Positions 1-6,814 of a stretch of DNA of 20,709 nucleotides are shown here, piece by piece. This DNA comes from a virus: the IMG/VR virus record IMGVR_UViG_3300045135_000596, positions 1 through 20,709 of that record. One strand, written 5' to 3'. The notes beneath the pieces were generated by a model that made no database searches, had not been told where the DNA came from, and saw only the letters and a list, made by a program, of their open reading frames with translations. Both the position numbers and the translations under genes were made by a program. Position 1 is the stretch's first letter. Each line of letters begins with the position of its first letter.

Positions 1-143
1 AGCCTAAGATCGGCTTCAAGACTCGTTACGGCATGATCGCTAACCCATACGTTACACAATCTGATGGTACTACTGACGGTGATACATTCACTGCTGATCG
101 TAACCAGTACTACAGAAGCGTTAAGGTAACCAATTTGATGTAA
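1..143 (+). CDS. 23: Major capsid protein gp23, C-terminal fragment
   Basis: The frame opening at base 3 gives 46 residues beginning PKIGFKTRYGMIANPY and ending SVKVTNLM before a TAA stop at 141-143. This tail resembles the C-terminus of T4-like major capsid proteins (gp23), where the K-x-RYGM-ANP stretch is well conserved. gp23 forms the hexamers of the phage head after prohead proteolysis. The start of the gene lies outside the window. A strong terminator follows at once, as expected for a very highly expressed late gene. The identification rests on a short stretch, so it is good but not certain. Confidence 0.85.
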   Translation, partial: PKIGFKTRYGMIANPYVTQSDGTTDGDTFTADRNQYYRSVKVTNLM

Positions 144-161
144 GCATCAAAAATAAAAAGA

Positions 162-210
162 ATTGCTTAAAGCAATCACTTTTGAAAGGGCTCTTCGGAG
201 CCCTTTTTTT
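162..210 (+). terminator. Tandem hairpins with rho-independent terminator after gp23
   Basis: A GGGCTC/GAGCCC stem closed by a UUCG tetraloop (188-203), extended by A/T pairs and followed by seven T residues (204-210), is a textbook intrinsic terminator. Just upstream lies a smaller hairpin ATTGCT/AGCAAT (162-176). Together they should end the capsid transcript and separate it from the cytochrome/monooxygenase genes, which have their own late promoter. Confidence 0.93.
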
Positions 211-257
211 ATGTCTGTGAGAAAGTGTGACAAACTAGTAATGTGATTTCATCGTAT

Positions 258-265
258 TATAAATA
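258..265 (+). promoter_or_regulatory. T4-type late promoter (TATAAATA)
   Basis: This is an exact TATAAATA octamer 32 bp upstream of the first cytochrome/monooxygenase start codon. In T4-like phages this is the only essential element of late promoters and is read by host RNA polymerase carrying gp55, which is encoded in this window. It implies late expression of the two downstream cargo genes. A GAAGG ribosome-binding site (287-291) sits six bases before the ATG. Confidence 0.85.
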
Positions 266-297
266 GTATACATTCATTCAATTAACGAAGGTGTATT

Positions 298-1584
298 ATG
301 AAAAAACTACTATCGATGGTTACATTTTTTGCTGTAGGATTTGTTGCAGGCGGAGTCAACGCACAAACATATACAGAAGAAGTGGCAAATATTATTAACG
401 AGAACTGTGTAGTATGTCACCGTCAAGGCGGCATCGGTCCAATGAGTTTCGAAACTTATGAGCAAGTGCGTCCATGGGCACCACTGATTGCTATGAAAGT
501 GGCTTCACGAGAAATGCCTCCTTATGCTTACGATCATGGTATAGGAGTACAAGACTTACAAGGTGATTGGCGACTAGCACAAGAAGACATTGACACAGTA
601 GTAGCATGGGTCAACAGCGGTTCTATTTACGGTGACGCTGACACAGTAGTACAAGCACCAGAGATGAGAGATCCAGAAGCATGGAACTTTGAAGGCGACT
701 TCGGTGCACCAGACGCAATCATCCCTAGTGTAGCAATTGATATTCCTGCAAACGGCAATGATCTATGGCACAAGCATCTAGTACCAAGCGGTCTCACTGA
801 AGATCGTTGCATCAAAGCAGTACAAGTAAAGCCACGAGGTGCAGCAAAGTCTGTAGTACACCACGCTAACTCAAGTATTCTCACAGCAGAAGGGCGTGAA
901 GGCATGCTCACCGAGTACGCTATGGGAAAGTGGGGAGAGATTGTACCAGAAGGAGTTTGTCGTACAATCCCAGCAGACGCTCAAATCAGTTGGGATATTC
1001 ACATGTTCCCAGGTGGTCTTGGAGCAATGGCCCCAGGTTCTGTCATCAAAGACAATGTGGTAGAGATTGGTCTTTGGTTGTACACCGAAGAGGAAAGCGA
1101 ACAATTAAAATACAAACAAGACTTGAGTTTGTATCGCTTAGGGGATCAGGACGACCTAGTTATCCCACCGAATGGATATGCAATGACACAAGGTTTCCAT
1201 TCTTTCGACCATCCTGTGCGTTTAGATAGTTTTCAGCCACACGGTCACTTGCGTATGAATGCAGCAAGTCTAGAAATCTTCTATCCTGAAACTGGTCGTA
1301 CAGAACAAGTCAGTCAGATTTCTAAGTGGTCAGCAACATGGCATCACAGTCATTTGTATGCTCCTGAAGCAGCACCATTAATTCCAGCAGGCGCAGTTAT
1401 CATTCTCAAGCAGTGGTACGATAACACGGCAGCGAATCCAAACAACCCAGATCCAGATATGTTTGTAATGGGTGGTTCACGCACAGGTGATGAGATGACT
1501 CACGCTTGGCTTGCTATTACTCATTTAGATGACGAAGGATTTGAACAATTGAAATCACAGAGGATGATAGCAGGAAATGACTAG
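298..1584 (+). CDS. Exported cytochrome c / type II copper monooxygenase-like protein 1
   Basis: This 428-aa protein has an N-terminal signal peptide (Lys-rich start, hydrophobic core, predicted cut after VNA-23 region). Next comes a c-type haem site C37-x-x-C-H41 with a likely distal Met in REMPP (Met73). The rest matches the dicopper layout of peptidylglycine/dopamine monooxygenases: H188-H189 and H235 for one copper, H315-x-H317 and Met400 (GDEM) for the other. Known members of that superfamily hydroxylate substrates using copper, oxygen and an electron donor; here the fused haem domain could supply electrons (inference). It overlaps the next gene by 8 bp and follows a late promoter. It is unrelated to any T4 structural gene and was probably acquired from a bacterium. 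The substrate is unknown. Confidence 0.85.
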   Translation: MKKLLSMVTFFAVGFVAGGVNAQTYTEEVANIINENCVVCHRQGGIGPMSFETYEQVRPWAPLIAMKVASREMPPYAYDHGIGVQDLQGDWRLAQEDIDTVVAWVNSGSIYGDADTVVQAPEMRDPEAWNFEGDFGAPDAIIPSVAIDIPANGNDLWHKHLVPSGLTEDRCIKAVQVKPRGAAKSVVHHANSSILTAEGREGMLTEYAMGKWGEIVPEGVCRTIPADAQISWDIHMFPGGLGAMAPGSVIKDNVVEIGLWLYTEEESEQLKYKQDLSLYRLGDQDDLVIPPNGYAMTQGFHSFDHPVRLDSFQPHGHLRMNAASLEIFYPETGRTEQVSQISKWSATWHHSHLYAPEAAPLIPAGAVIILKQWYDNTAANPNNPDPDMFVMGGSRTGDEMTHAWLAITHLDDEGFEQLKSQRMIAGND

Positions 1585-2827
1585 ACTAAACGCAGCAGTA
1601 ACTACATTTGGCATACTAGTTTTACTTGCAGGCGCAAGAGCACAAGCAGATGAGATTGATTATGCGAGAGATGTTGCTCCTATTTTTGTAGAGCAATGTC
1701 AATCGTGTCACAGAGAAGGTGGTATTGCTCCATGGGCAATGACTAACTATCAAATGCTACAAGGCTTTGCACCTGCAATAAAAGAAGCTATCGTTGAGAA
1801 GCGTATGCCTCCAGGTCAAATTGATCGTAAGTATGCAGGCACAATTATCAATCACAGAACTCTAAGCAATAGAGAGATTGATACTATTGTAGAGTGGATT
1901 GACGCAGGCGCACCTGTTGAGGGAGATGTTGATCCTCTAACAGAAACAACTTACTCTACTTCAGAGTGGGTTCACGGCGAGCCTGATATGATTGTTGAAG
2001 TGCCACCACAAGAGATTCCAGCATTTGGCACAATGGGTCCTAATGCGATTCCATACAGATATACTAGTGTTGATCTTGGTCTCACAGAAGACAAGTGGTT
2101 GCGTGGATCACAGTTCTTGCCTAGCGAGCCTACTGTAATGCATCACATGCTGAACACAGTAAATATTCCAGGTGAGCGTAATGGTAACTTGTTAGGCGCA
2201 CAGGGCGAAGGACAAGGCGATATGAACTATGCTACTATTAGCGCATATGTTCCTGGCGGTGATCCTGATTACTATGACGAGAACACCGGTGGTTTGTTAC
2301 GAGCAGGTTCAATTGTGAATCTACAGCTACACTACACTCCTGATGGTACAGCAAGAACTGACAGAGCAAGAATCGGACTATACTTCCATGATGAAGGCGT
2401 AGTACCAGAAGAGAGAATGGCAGGCGATTGTGCTTGTATCTTCCCTAACAACTGGACACCGATTCCACCCTTTGATCCTAACTTTGTACAGACAGCAGAG
2501 ATTACTCTAAAGAATGATATTAGACTACACACTTTCTTACCACACATGCATTTCCGTGGCAAGAGTATGCGAGCTACTGCAATCTACGCTGACGGCACAA
2601 GGGAAGAACTAATAGACATTCCTAGGTATGACTATGCTTGGCAGTTGTCATACACATGGAAAGAGCCTAAGTTTATTCCTGCAGGTACTCGTTTATTTGT
2701 AGAAGGTGCGTTTGATAATAGTACAGACAATCCAAAGAATCCAGACCCCGCAAGAGAAGTACCGTGGGGACAGATGTCGGAAGACGAAATGTTCTTCGGT
2801 GCATTTACTTGGAAGAATGTAGAATAA
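1577..2827 (+). CDS. Exported cytochrome c / type II copper monooxygenase-like protein 2
   Basis: This 416-aa protein is a diverged paralogue of the preceding one with the same architecture. It has a signal peptide (hydrophobic residues about 7-20, AxA-type cut near ARA-22), haem site C41-x-x-C-H45 and Met77 in KRMPP. Copper-ligand candidates are H189-H190, H252 (LHY), H323-x-H325 and Met405 (EDEM). The C-terminal stretch with DNSTDNPKNPDP and WGQMSEDEM is characteristic of bacterial homologues annotated as copper type II ascorbate-dependent monooxygenase-like. Its start lies inside the upstream gene, so the two are translationally coupled and may form a periplasmic pair. It is followed by a structured spacer rather than by another metabolic gene. 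Reaction and substrate cannot be told from sequence. Confidence 0.87.
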   Translation: MTRLNAAVTTFGILVLLAGARAQADEIDYARDVAPIFVEQCQSCHREGGIAPWAMTNYQMLQGFAPAIKEAIVEKRMPPGQIDRKYAGTIINHRTLSNREIDTIVEWIDAGAPVEGDVDPLTETTYSTSEWVHGEPDMIVEVPPQEIPAFGTMGPNAIPYRYTSVDLGLTEDKWLRGSQFLPSEPTVMHHMLNTVNIPGERNGNLLGAQGEGQGDMNYATISAYVPGGDPDYYDENTGGLLRAGSIVNLQLHYTPDGTARTDRARIGLYFHDEGVVPEERMAGDCACIFPNNWTPIPPFDPNFVQTAEITLKNDIRLHTFLPHMHFRGKSMRATAIYADGTREELIDIPRYDYAWQLSYTWKEPKFIPAGTRLFVEGAFDNSTDNPKNPDPAREVPWGQMSEDEMFFGAFTWKNVE

Positions 2828-2829
2828 AC

Positions 2830-2866
2830 TGACAGTATAGTTACACAAAGTAACAACACACTGTCA
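2830..2866 (+). other. Nested imperfect hairpin after the monooxygenase pair
   Basis: An outer 7-bp inverted repeat TGACAGT (2830-2836) / ACTGTCA (2860-2866) encloses an inner GTTAC (2840-2844) / GTAAC (2850-2854) with a five-base loop. It begins three bases after the stop codon. There is no proper T tract, so it may be a transcript-stabilising 3' hairpin or a weak terminator. Confidence 0.4.
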
Positions 2867-2895
2867 CTTATCTACTCATTTTAGGTTCTAAAAGT

Positions 2896-2933
2896 TATAT
2901 ATAGTAGTGAGAGTTTATCGTGGCTCTCATTAC
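2896..2933 (+). promoter_or_regulatory. Variant late promoter with 5' leader hairpin
   Basis: TATATATA (2896-2903) differs by one base from the TATAAATA late element. Directly after it, 2904-2913 can pair with 2924-2933 in a 10-bp stem (one G-U pair) around a 10-base loop. If transcription begins a few bases past the octamer, the RNA would start within or next to this stem. It precedes the 34-aa peptide gene by about 35 bases. Confidence 0.45.
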
Positions 2934-2968
2934 TCTAACTTTTCTGCTCACAAGGCAAGGACCTAAAA

Positions 2969-3073
2969 ATGAAAATCGGCGCAAAGACAGCCAAACTTGA
3001 AGCAATCGTTACTTTTGCATTGGCATTAGTAGTGACTTCACCCGTAGTATTCGCAGCAATCGCAGTAATCTAA
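2969..3073 (+). CDS. 34-residue hydrophobic peptide
   Basis: ATG at 2969 is preceded by AAGGA (2957-2961) at a good 7-base spacing, and TAA ends the frame at 3071-3073. The peptide has a short basic start (MKIGAKTAK) and then about 24 almost uninterrupted hydrophobic residues including SPVVFAAIAVI, so it is a probable single membrane-spanning segment or a cleaved leader. It lies alone between the monooxygenase pair and the tail tube gene, with its own variant late promoter and leader hairpin. I do not recognise a family. It could be a holin-like or membrane-signalling micropeptide, but nothing proves function. Confidence 0.6.
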   Translation: MKIGAKTAKLEAIVTFALALVVTSPVVFAAIAVI

Positions 3074-3078
3074 ACCGT

Positions 3079-3086
3079 TATAAATA
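3079..3086 (+). promoter_or_regulatory. T4-type late promoter (TATAAATA) for gp19
   Basis: Exact TATAAATA, six bases after the stop of the 34-aa peptide and 26 bases before the gp19 ATG. An AAGGA ribosome-binding site (3101-3105) follows. Late expression suits a tail tube gene. Confidence 0.88.
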
Positions 3087-3112
3087 GTAGTATCTAAATT
3101 AAGGATATTACT

Positions 3113-3694
3113 ATGGTTGATGTATTAGCAAATGTCACAGAAGCAACATGGGACGCTGGGAATCCTGGAGAACTAGACTATCTTAAACCGAATGGCTTTA
3201 AGTTTGTAGTTCACAACCTTCCCAATGTCTCATTCTTCTGCCAATCCGCAAACATACCTGATGTTTCAATGGGTTCACCTCAAGTACCAACACCTCTCGT
3301 AGATTACTATGAGCCGGGTGATAAACTTGCATACGGCGAATTGTTGATTCGTTTTATCATTCAAGAAAACATGGCTAACTATAATGAGCTTTACGAGTGG
3401 CTCATCGGTCTTGGCTTTCCTGAATCGCACAAGCAGTATACAGACTTTTCTAATAGTCAGTCTTACCGCTTTCCTGATATAAATCCTGCAAAACAGAAGT
3501 CGTTAGGAAACTTTAGTGACGCATCTCTTTTCGTATTAGACTCCAACAATAATCCGCAGATAAAAATTGTGTTTCAGGATGCGTTTCCTGTGTCTCTTAG
3601 CGGCCTTGAGTTTGAATTGTCTTCTGGCAACACTGATTATTTTCAAGGAGTTGCTGCGTTTAGATACAGACAGTACAAGATAGAGACACTATAA
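3113..3694 (+). CDS. 19: Tail tube protein gp19-like
   Basis: This 193-aa protein has the pattern of T4-like tail tube subunits: an N-terminal NGFKFVVHNLPNVSFFCQSANIPDV-type segment (residues about 27-52), the PTPLVDYYEPGDKLAYGELLIRFI block (about 60-82), then MANYNELYEWL and a late FELSSGNTDYFQGVAAFRYRQYKI segment. gp19 subunits stack as hexameric rings to form the inner tube of the contractile tail. It is somewhat longer than T4 gp19 (163 aa). It has its own late promoter, and its stop codon overlaps the next one. gp54 (tube cap) shares distant features, but position and motifs favour gp19. Confidence 0.85.
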   Translation: MVDVLANVTEATWDAGNPGELDYLKPNGFKFVVHNLPNVSFFCQSANIPDVSMGSPQVPTPLVDYYEPGDKLAYGELLIRFIIQENMANYNELYEWLIGLGFPESHKQYTDFSNSQSYRFPDINPAKQKSLGNFSDASLFVLDSNNNPQIKIVFQDAFPVSLSGLEFELSSGNTDYFQGVAAFRYRQYKIETL

Positions 3695-3697
3695 ATA
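3690..3697 (+). promoter_or_regulatory. T4-type late promoter overlapping the gp19 stop codon
   Basis: Exact TATAAATA whose bases 3-5 are the TAA stop of gp19 (3692-3694). It lies 24 bases upstream of uvsY, which has GAGG at 3711-3714 as its ribosome-binding site. Confidence 0.85.
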
Positions 3698-3721
3698 GAT
3701 TATATATTATGAGGTTTTATT

Positions 3722-4165
3722 ATGATTACATTGAACGAGTTGCAGGATCAGTGGAAAGCTGACTGCAAAATTGATGAGTTGAATCTCGGTAGTGAGTCTA
3801 CAAAAACTCCAGAGTTACACGCTAAGTATCTCAACCATCTCACGACTTTCAAATTACAACTGAGAAAATACGAAGCTCAGATGTATTCTTTGCGCCGTAT
3901 TAAATGGCGCTACTTTAGAGGCGAACTGTCTCAACAAGAACTGGTAGATTTAGGTTGGGAACAATACTTGGGTCCTCAGCCTCTGAAAAATGAGATGCAA
4001 GAGTATCTCGACAGTGATTCAGATATTATAAAAATCGTAGATAAGATTGAATACATTAAGGCGTGTTTATATCAGTGCGAGTTTATAATGAAGTCTTTGA
4101 ACAGTAGAACTTGGGATATCAAGAACGCTGTAGAGTGGACCAAGTTTACTAACGGATTGATGTAG
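3722..4165 (+). CDS. uvsY: UvsY-like recombination mediator
   Basis: 147 aa, close to T4 UvsY (137 aa). It is charged and mostly helical, with basic patches (YSLRRIKWRYFRGELS near residues 56-71) and acidic segments. UvsY loads the UvsX recombinase onto single-stranded DNA displacing gp32. The call rests on size, character and above all on its position directly before uvsW, the order also found in T4-like genomes. It has a late promoter, and its TAG stop overlaps the GTG start of uvsW by one base. No diagnostic catalytic motif exists for this family. Confidence 0.75.
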   Translation: MITLNELQDQWKADCKIDELNLGSESTKTPELHAKYLNHLTTFKLQLRKYEAQMYSLRRIKWRYFRGELSQQELVDLGWEQYLGPQPLKNEMQEYLDSDSDIIKIVDKIEYIKACLYQCEFIMKSLNSRTWDIKNAVEWTKFTNGLM

Positions 4166-5649
4166 TGATAAAAGTAACGAAAAGAAATGAAGCATATCTA
4201 AAGATTGATACTGATCCTGGCACAGGTCAAGAGCTATGCGATTTCTTTACATTTGATGTTCCTGGTGCTAAGTTTATGCCTTCGTACCGTTCTCGTTTGT
4301 GGGACGGCAAGGCTAGACTTTACAACATGTATCGTCAAGAACTCTATGTCGGTCTGCTGCCTTACTTAAAAGAGTTTGCACAGACGCTAGAGTACAAGTT
4401 AGAAGTAGATATAAAAGACATAGGCGATCCTGTGTCAACGCAGTATGTAGAAAACTTTGCTAAAAAACTAAAACTACAAAGCGGAGGCAAGGACATTGAG
4501 ATCCGAGACTACCAAATCGAAGCTGTCAGACACACAATCAACGAAGGGCGAGCACTCTTACTCTCCCCTACTGCCTCTGGCAAGTCTCTCATTATATACA
4601 GCCTTATGCGTTACCATCAGCATTTGGGCAGGAAGCAACTCATCATTGTGCCAACAACCTCACTCGTTGAGCAAATGTATGGGGACTTCCAAGACTATGC
4701 AACAGCAGATGCCTGGAAGGTCTCTGAGAACTGTCATAGAATCTACGGTGGAAAAGAAAAGTCAAACGAATATCCTATAACGATATCTACCTGGCAGTCT
4801 ATCTACAAGTTTCCTAAGTCTTGGTTTGAGCAGTTTGATGTTGTGTACGGAGACGAAGCACATAACTTCAAAGCAAAGTCTCTTACTACCATTCTAGACA
4901 AGTGTGTGAATTCGCCTTATCGTATAGGTACTACAGGTACGCTTGACGGCACTAAGACGCATAAACTAGTACTAGAAGGCATCTTCGGCACAGTAAAAAA
5001 AGTAATTACGACAAAGAAGCTGATGGAAGACAAGAGTGTAGCGAGTCTTGCTATCACTTGTTTGCTTCTAGACTACAGTGATCCTGATCGTCAAGCAGTA
5101 AAGAAGATGACCTATCAAGAAGAGATGGACTGGATCGTTACTAATCCTAAGCGAAACAACTTCATTCGCAATCTCTGTATATCCCAGAAAGGCAATACGC
5201 TAGTTCTGTTTCAGTTTGTAGAGAAGCACGGAAAGATTCTTAATGAGATGATAAAAGAAAAAGTCGCTGAGGGCCGTAGTGTGTTCTTTGTATATGGCGG
5301 TACAGACACCGAACAGAGAGAAGAGATACGAGCATTGACTGAGAAAGAGAATGATGCTATTATCATTGCTTCGTATGGTACATTTTCAACAGGCATAAAT
5401 ATTCGTAACTTACACAATATTGTTTTTGCTTCTCCGAGTAAAAGTAGAATCAGAAACTTACAAAGTATTGGTAGAGGGTTGAGAAAAGGCGACAACAAGA
5501 CTTCTTGTGAGCTTTTTGATATTGGTGATGACTTATCTTGGAAGTCTAAAAAGAACTACACGCTTGGACACATGGTTGAGCGAGTAAAAATATATAATGA
5601 AGAAGGGTTTGAATATAAAATGGTAAAGGTACCTATCAGTGGAAACTAA
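4165..5649 (+). CDS. uvsW: UvsW-like recombination DNA helicase
   Basis: 494 aa, close to T4 UvsW (503 aa). It is a superfamily 2 helicase: N-terminal substrate-recognition domain (residues 1-110), Q-like RDYQ motif (114-117), Walker A SPTASGKS (134-141), DEAH (230-233), TTGT motif III, then motif VI QSIGRGLRKG near residue 435. UvsW unwinds R-loops and branched DNA, helping the switch from origin-dependent to recombination-dependent replication. The start is GTG at 4165, overlapping the uvsY stop by one base and with only a weak ribosome-binding site, so it is probably coupled to uvsY. A consensus promoter at 6100-6128 on the minus strand points back into this gene. Confidence 0.93.
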   Translation: MIKVTKRNEAYLKIDTDPGTGQELCDFFTFDVPGAKFMPSYRSRLWDGKARLYNMYRQELYVGLLPYLKEFAQTLEYKLEVDIKDIGDPVSTQYVENFAKKLKLQSGGKDIEIRDYQIEAVRHTINEGRALLLSPTASGKSLIIYSLMRYHQHLGRKQLIIVPTTSLVEQMYGDFQDYATADAWKVSENCHRIYGGKEKSNEYPITISTWQSIYKFPKSWFEQFDVVYGDEAHNFKAKSLTTILDKCVNSPYRIGTTGTLDGTKTHKLVLEGIFGTVKKVITTKKLMEDKSVASLAITCLLLDYSDPDRQAVKKMTYQEEMDWIVTNPKRNNFIRNLCISQKGNTLVLFQFVEKHGKILNEMIKEKVAEGRSVFFVYGGTDTEQREEIRALTEKENDAIIIASYGTFSTGINIRNLHNIVFASPSKSRIRNLQSIGRGLRKGDNKTSCELFDIGDDLSWKSKKNYTLGHMVERVKIYNEEGFEYKMVKVPISGN

Positions 5650-6073
5650 CTATCATGTTGTTCGCTTATCTAACAATTTAAATCTTGTTGGGGATGTAGA
5701 ATATACCGCAGAAGGTATCTGCATTAAGTTTCCTCTGGAAGTGACTGCTAAGCCTATCAATGATGATACAGGTAAAATCATTGGCGAACATATGGTTCTT
5801 CGTCCATTCTTAGTTATGACCGATGACAGAGAAGTTGTAGTTGATTTATTTAATGTAGTGTGCATGAACAGCCTGAGTCAGAGGCTTTCTCCTTCATATG
5901 AAGAAATGGTAGAGAATGTGTACGGTAAGGTTGTTGCTTTTGACGGAGACTTCTACAAAGAAGAAAAAGATTCTGAAGCCAAAGAAGTAAAAGATTTAAG
6001 TGTTGAAGAGGCTGAATACTTACAAGAGCAGTTACAACAATTTATTTCTGATGATGATAAGGTAATTCATTAG
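5639..6073 (+). CDS. Small acidic protein of unknown function downstream of uvsW
   Basis: 144 aa starting at GTG 5639, preceded by AAAGG at 5625-5629, and overlapping the uvsW end by 11 bases. The N-terminal half (residues about 1-80) reads as alternating beta strands with LVGDVEYTAEGICIKFPLEV and a GEHMVLRPFLVM stretch, a pattern that recalls small Sm-like or SH3-like barrels in other phages (hunch only). The C-terminal half is strongly acidic and helical. No catalytic motif is visible. Co-translation with uvsW suggests a role in replication or recombination. Confidence 0.75.
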   Translation: METNYHVVRLSNNLNLVGDVEYTAEGICIKFPLEVTAKPINDDTGKIIGEHMVLRPFLVMTDDREVVVDLFNVVCMNSLSQRLSPSYEEMVENVYGKVVAFDGDFYKEEKDSEAKEVKDLSVEEAEYLQEQLQQFISDDDKVIH

Positions 6074-6099
6074 AGTATACCTTTCTTCCTAACAAAACA

Positions 6100-6128
6100 A
6101 TTATAACAACACGGCGCAACCCTGTCAA
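6100..6128 (-). promoter_or_regulatory. Consensus sigma70-type promoter on the minus strand (antisense)
   Basis: Read on the minus strand: TTGACA (6128-6123), a 17-base spacer, and TATAAT (6105-6100), a 12/12 match to the consensus. Transcription would start near 6092 and run backwards through the 5639-6073 gene and uvsW, where no convincing minus-strand gene exists. It stands back to back with the gp55 promoter. Confidence 0.7.
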
Positions 6129-6156
6129 GCATTTATTTACATTTATTTACTTGACA
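6123..6156. repeat. Inverted -35 boxes flanking a 10-bp tandem repeat
   Basis: TGTCAAG (6123-6129) and CTTGACA (6150-6156) are exact inverted repeats, each containing a -35 box of one of the divergent promoters. Between them a 10-bp unit, ATTTATTTAC, is repeated twice in tandem (6131-6150). The arrangement could be an operator or UP-element-like region shared by both promoters. Confidence 0.6.
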
Positions 6157-6179
6157 CCGCAATCTTTTTTTAGTATTAT
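6151..6179 (+). promoter_or_regulatory. Sigma70-type early promoter for gp55
   Basis: TTGACA (6151-6156), 17-base spacer, TATTAT (6174-6179, 5/6). It is 28 bases before the gp55 ATG, in the only intergenic gap of this area. Early production of gp55 by unmodified host polymerase is the expected logic for a late sigma factor. Confidence 0.85.
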
Positions 6180-6207
6180 TGTATTATGAATTTAATTGGA
6201 GTGACTC

Positions 6208-6771
6208 ATGACTAAAGAAAAAAACGCACATTACGTGGATAACAAAAAGTTCTTTGCGGCTATCAAGGACTGGAAAGAAGAGTGGGATGCAGCAGTGGAA
6301 GCAGGAGAGCCTACTCCTCAGTGTACTCACTATCTCGGTGAGTGCTTCGTGAAAATTTCAAATCATCTTGCATACAAGTCGAACTTCGTCAACTACACCT
6401 TCCGAGACGAAATGATTCTTGATGGCATTGAGAACTGTTTACGGTATGCTGACAGGTTCAATCCAGAGAAGTCAAAGAATCCTTTCGCTTACTTCACACA
6501 GATTACCTACTACAGTTTTATTCGCCGAATCAAGAAAGAAGCTCGGCAAACTGAGACTAAGCTAAACTATCTCGCAAGCATCGACCTACAACAACTCCTA
6601 GATGAAATTGAAGGAGACTCTGGTAACTACGAGTATCTAAAATGGGTACAAGAGCAGATAGATTCTAACGCCAAAGACAAGAAAGATATTGGCAAGGTAT
6701 CTGAAACAGCTCAGCCGAAACGGCGTCCTAAATATTTTGATAAAAAAGAAGAGTCGGTGCTTGACATATGA
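6208..6771 (+). CDS. 55: Late-transcription sigma factor gp55
   Basis: 187 aa, nearly the T4 length (185). It is a minimal sigma factor: the central block with FRDEMILDGIENCLRYADRFNPEKSKNPFAYFTQITYYSFIRRIKKE (residues about 65-112) corresponds to sigma region 2, including the aromatic/basic face that opens promoters. The C-terminal end (ESVLDI) is a short acidic/hydrophobic tail like the sliding-clamp-binding tail of gp55 proteins. gp55 directs host RNA polymerase to TATAAATA, found three times in this window. GGAG at 6198-6201 is the ribosome-binding site. The last codons carry the -35 box of the queE promoter. Confidence 0.92.
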   Translation: MTKEKNAHYVDNKKFFAAIKDWKEEWDAAVEAGEPTPQCTHYLGECFVKISNHLAYKSNFVNYTFRDEMILDGIENCLRYADRFNPEKSKNPFAYFTQITYYSFIRRIKKEARQTETKLNYLASIDLQQLLDEIEGDSGNYEYLKWVQEQIDSNAKDKKDIGKVSETAQPKRRPKYFDKKEESVLDI

Positions 6772-6789
6772 CCTAAATACTAGTATACT
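6761..6789 (+). promoter_or_regulatory. Sigma70-type early promoter for the queE cassette
   Basis: TTGACA (6761-6766), 17-base spacer, TATACT (6784-6789, 5/6). The -35 box lies in the last codons and stop of gp55. It is 26 bases upstream of the queE ATG and would drive the entire deazaguanine cassette. Confidence 0.8.
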
Positions 6790-6814
6790 ATCAGGATACT
6801 AATAGGACTATGTT

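Noticed and set aside
590-618. TTGACA within the first monooxygenase gene
   Set aside because: No -10-like sequence at suitable spacing.
5211-5865. Minus-strand open frames of 95 and 70 codons downstream of the antisense promoter
   Set aside because: No ribosome-binding sites or protein-like composition; they are shadows of uvsW and the 144-aa gene. The antisense RNA, if real, is better seen as noncoding.
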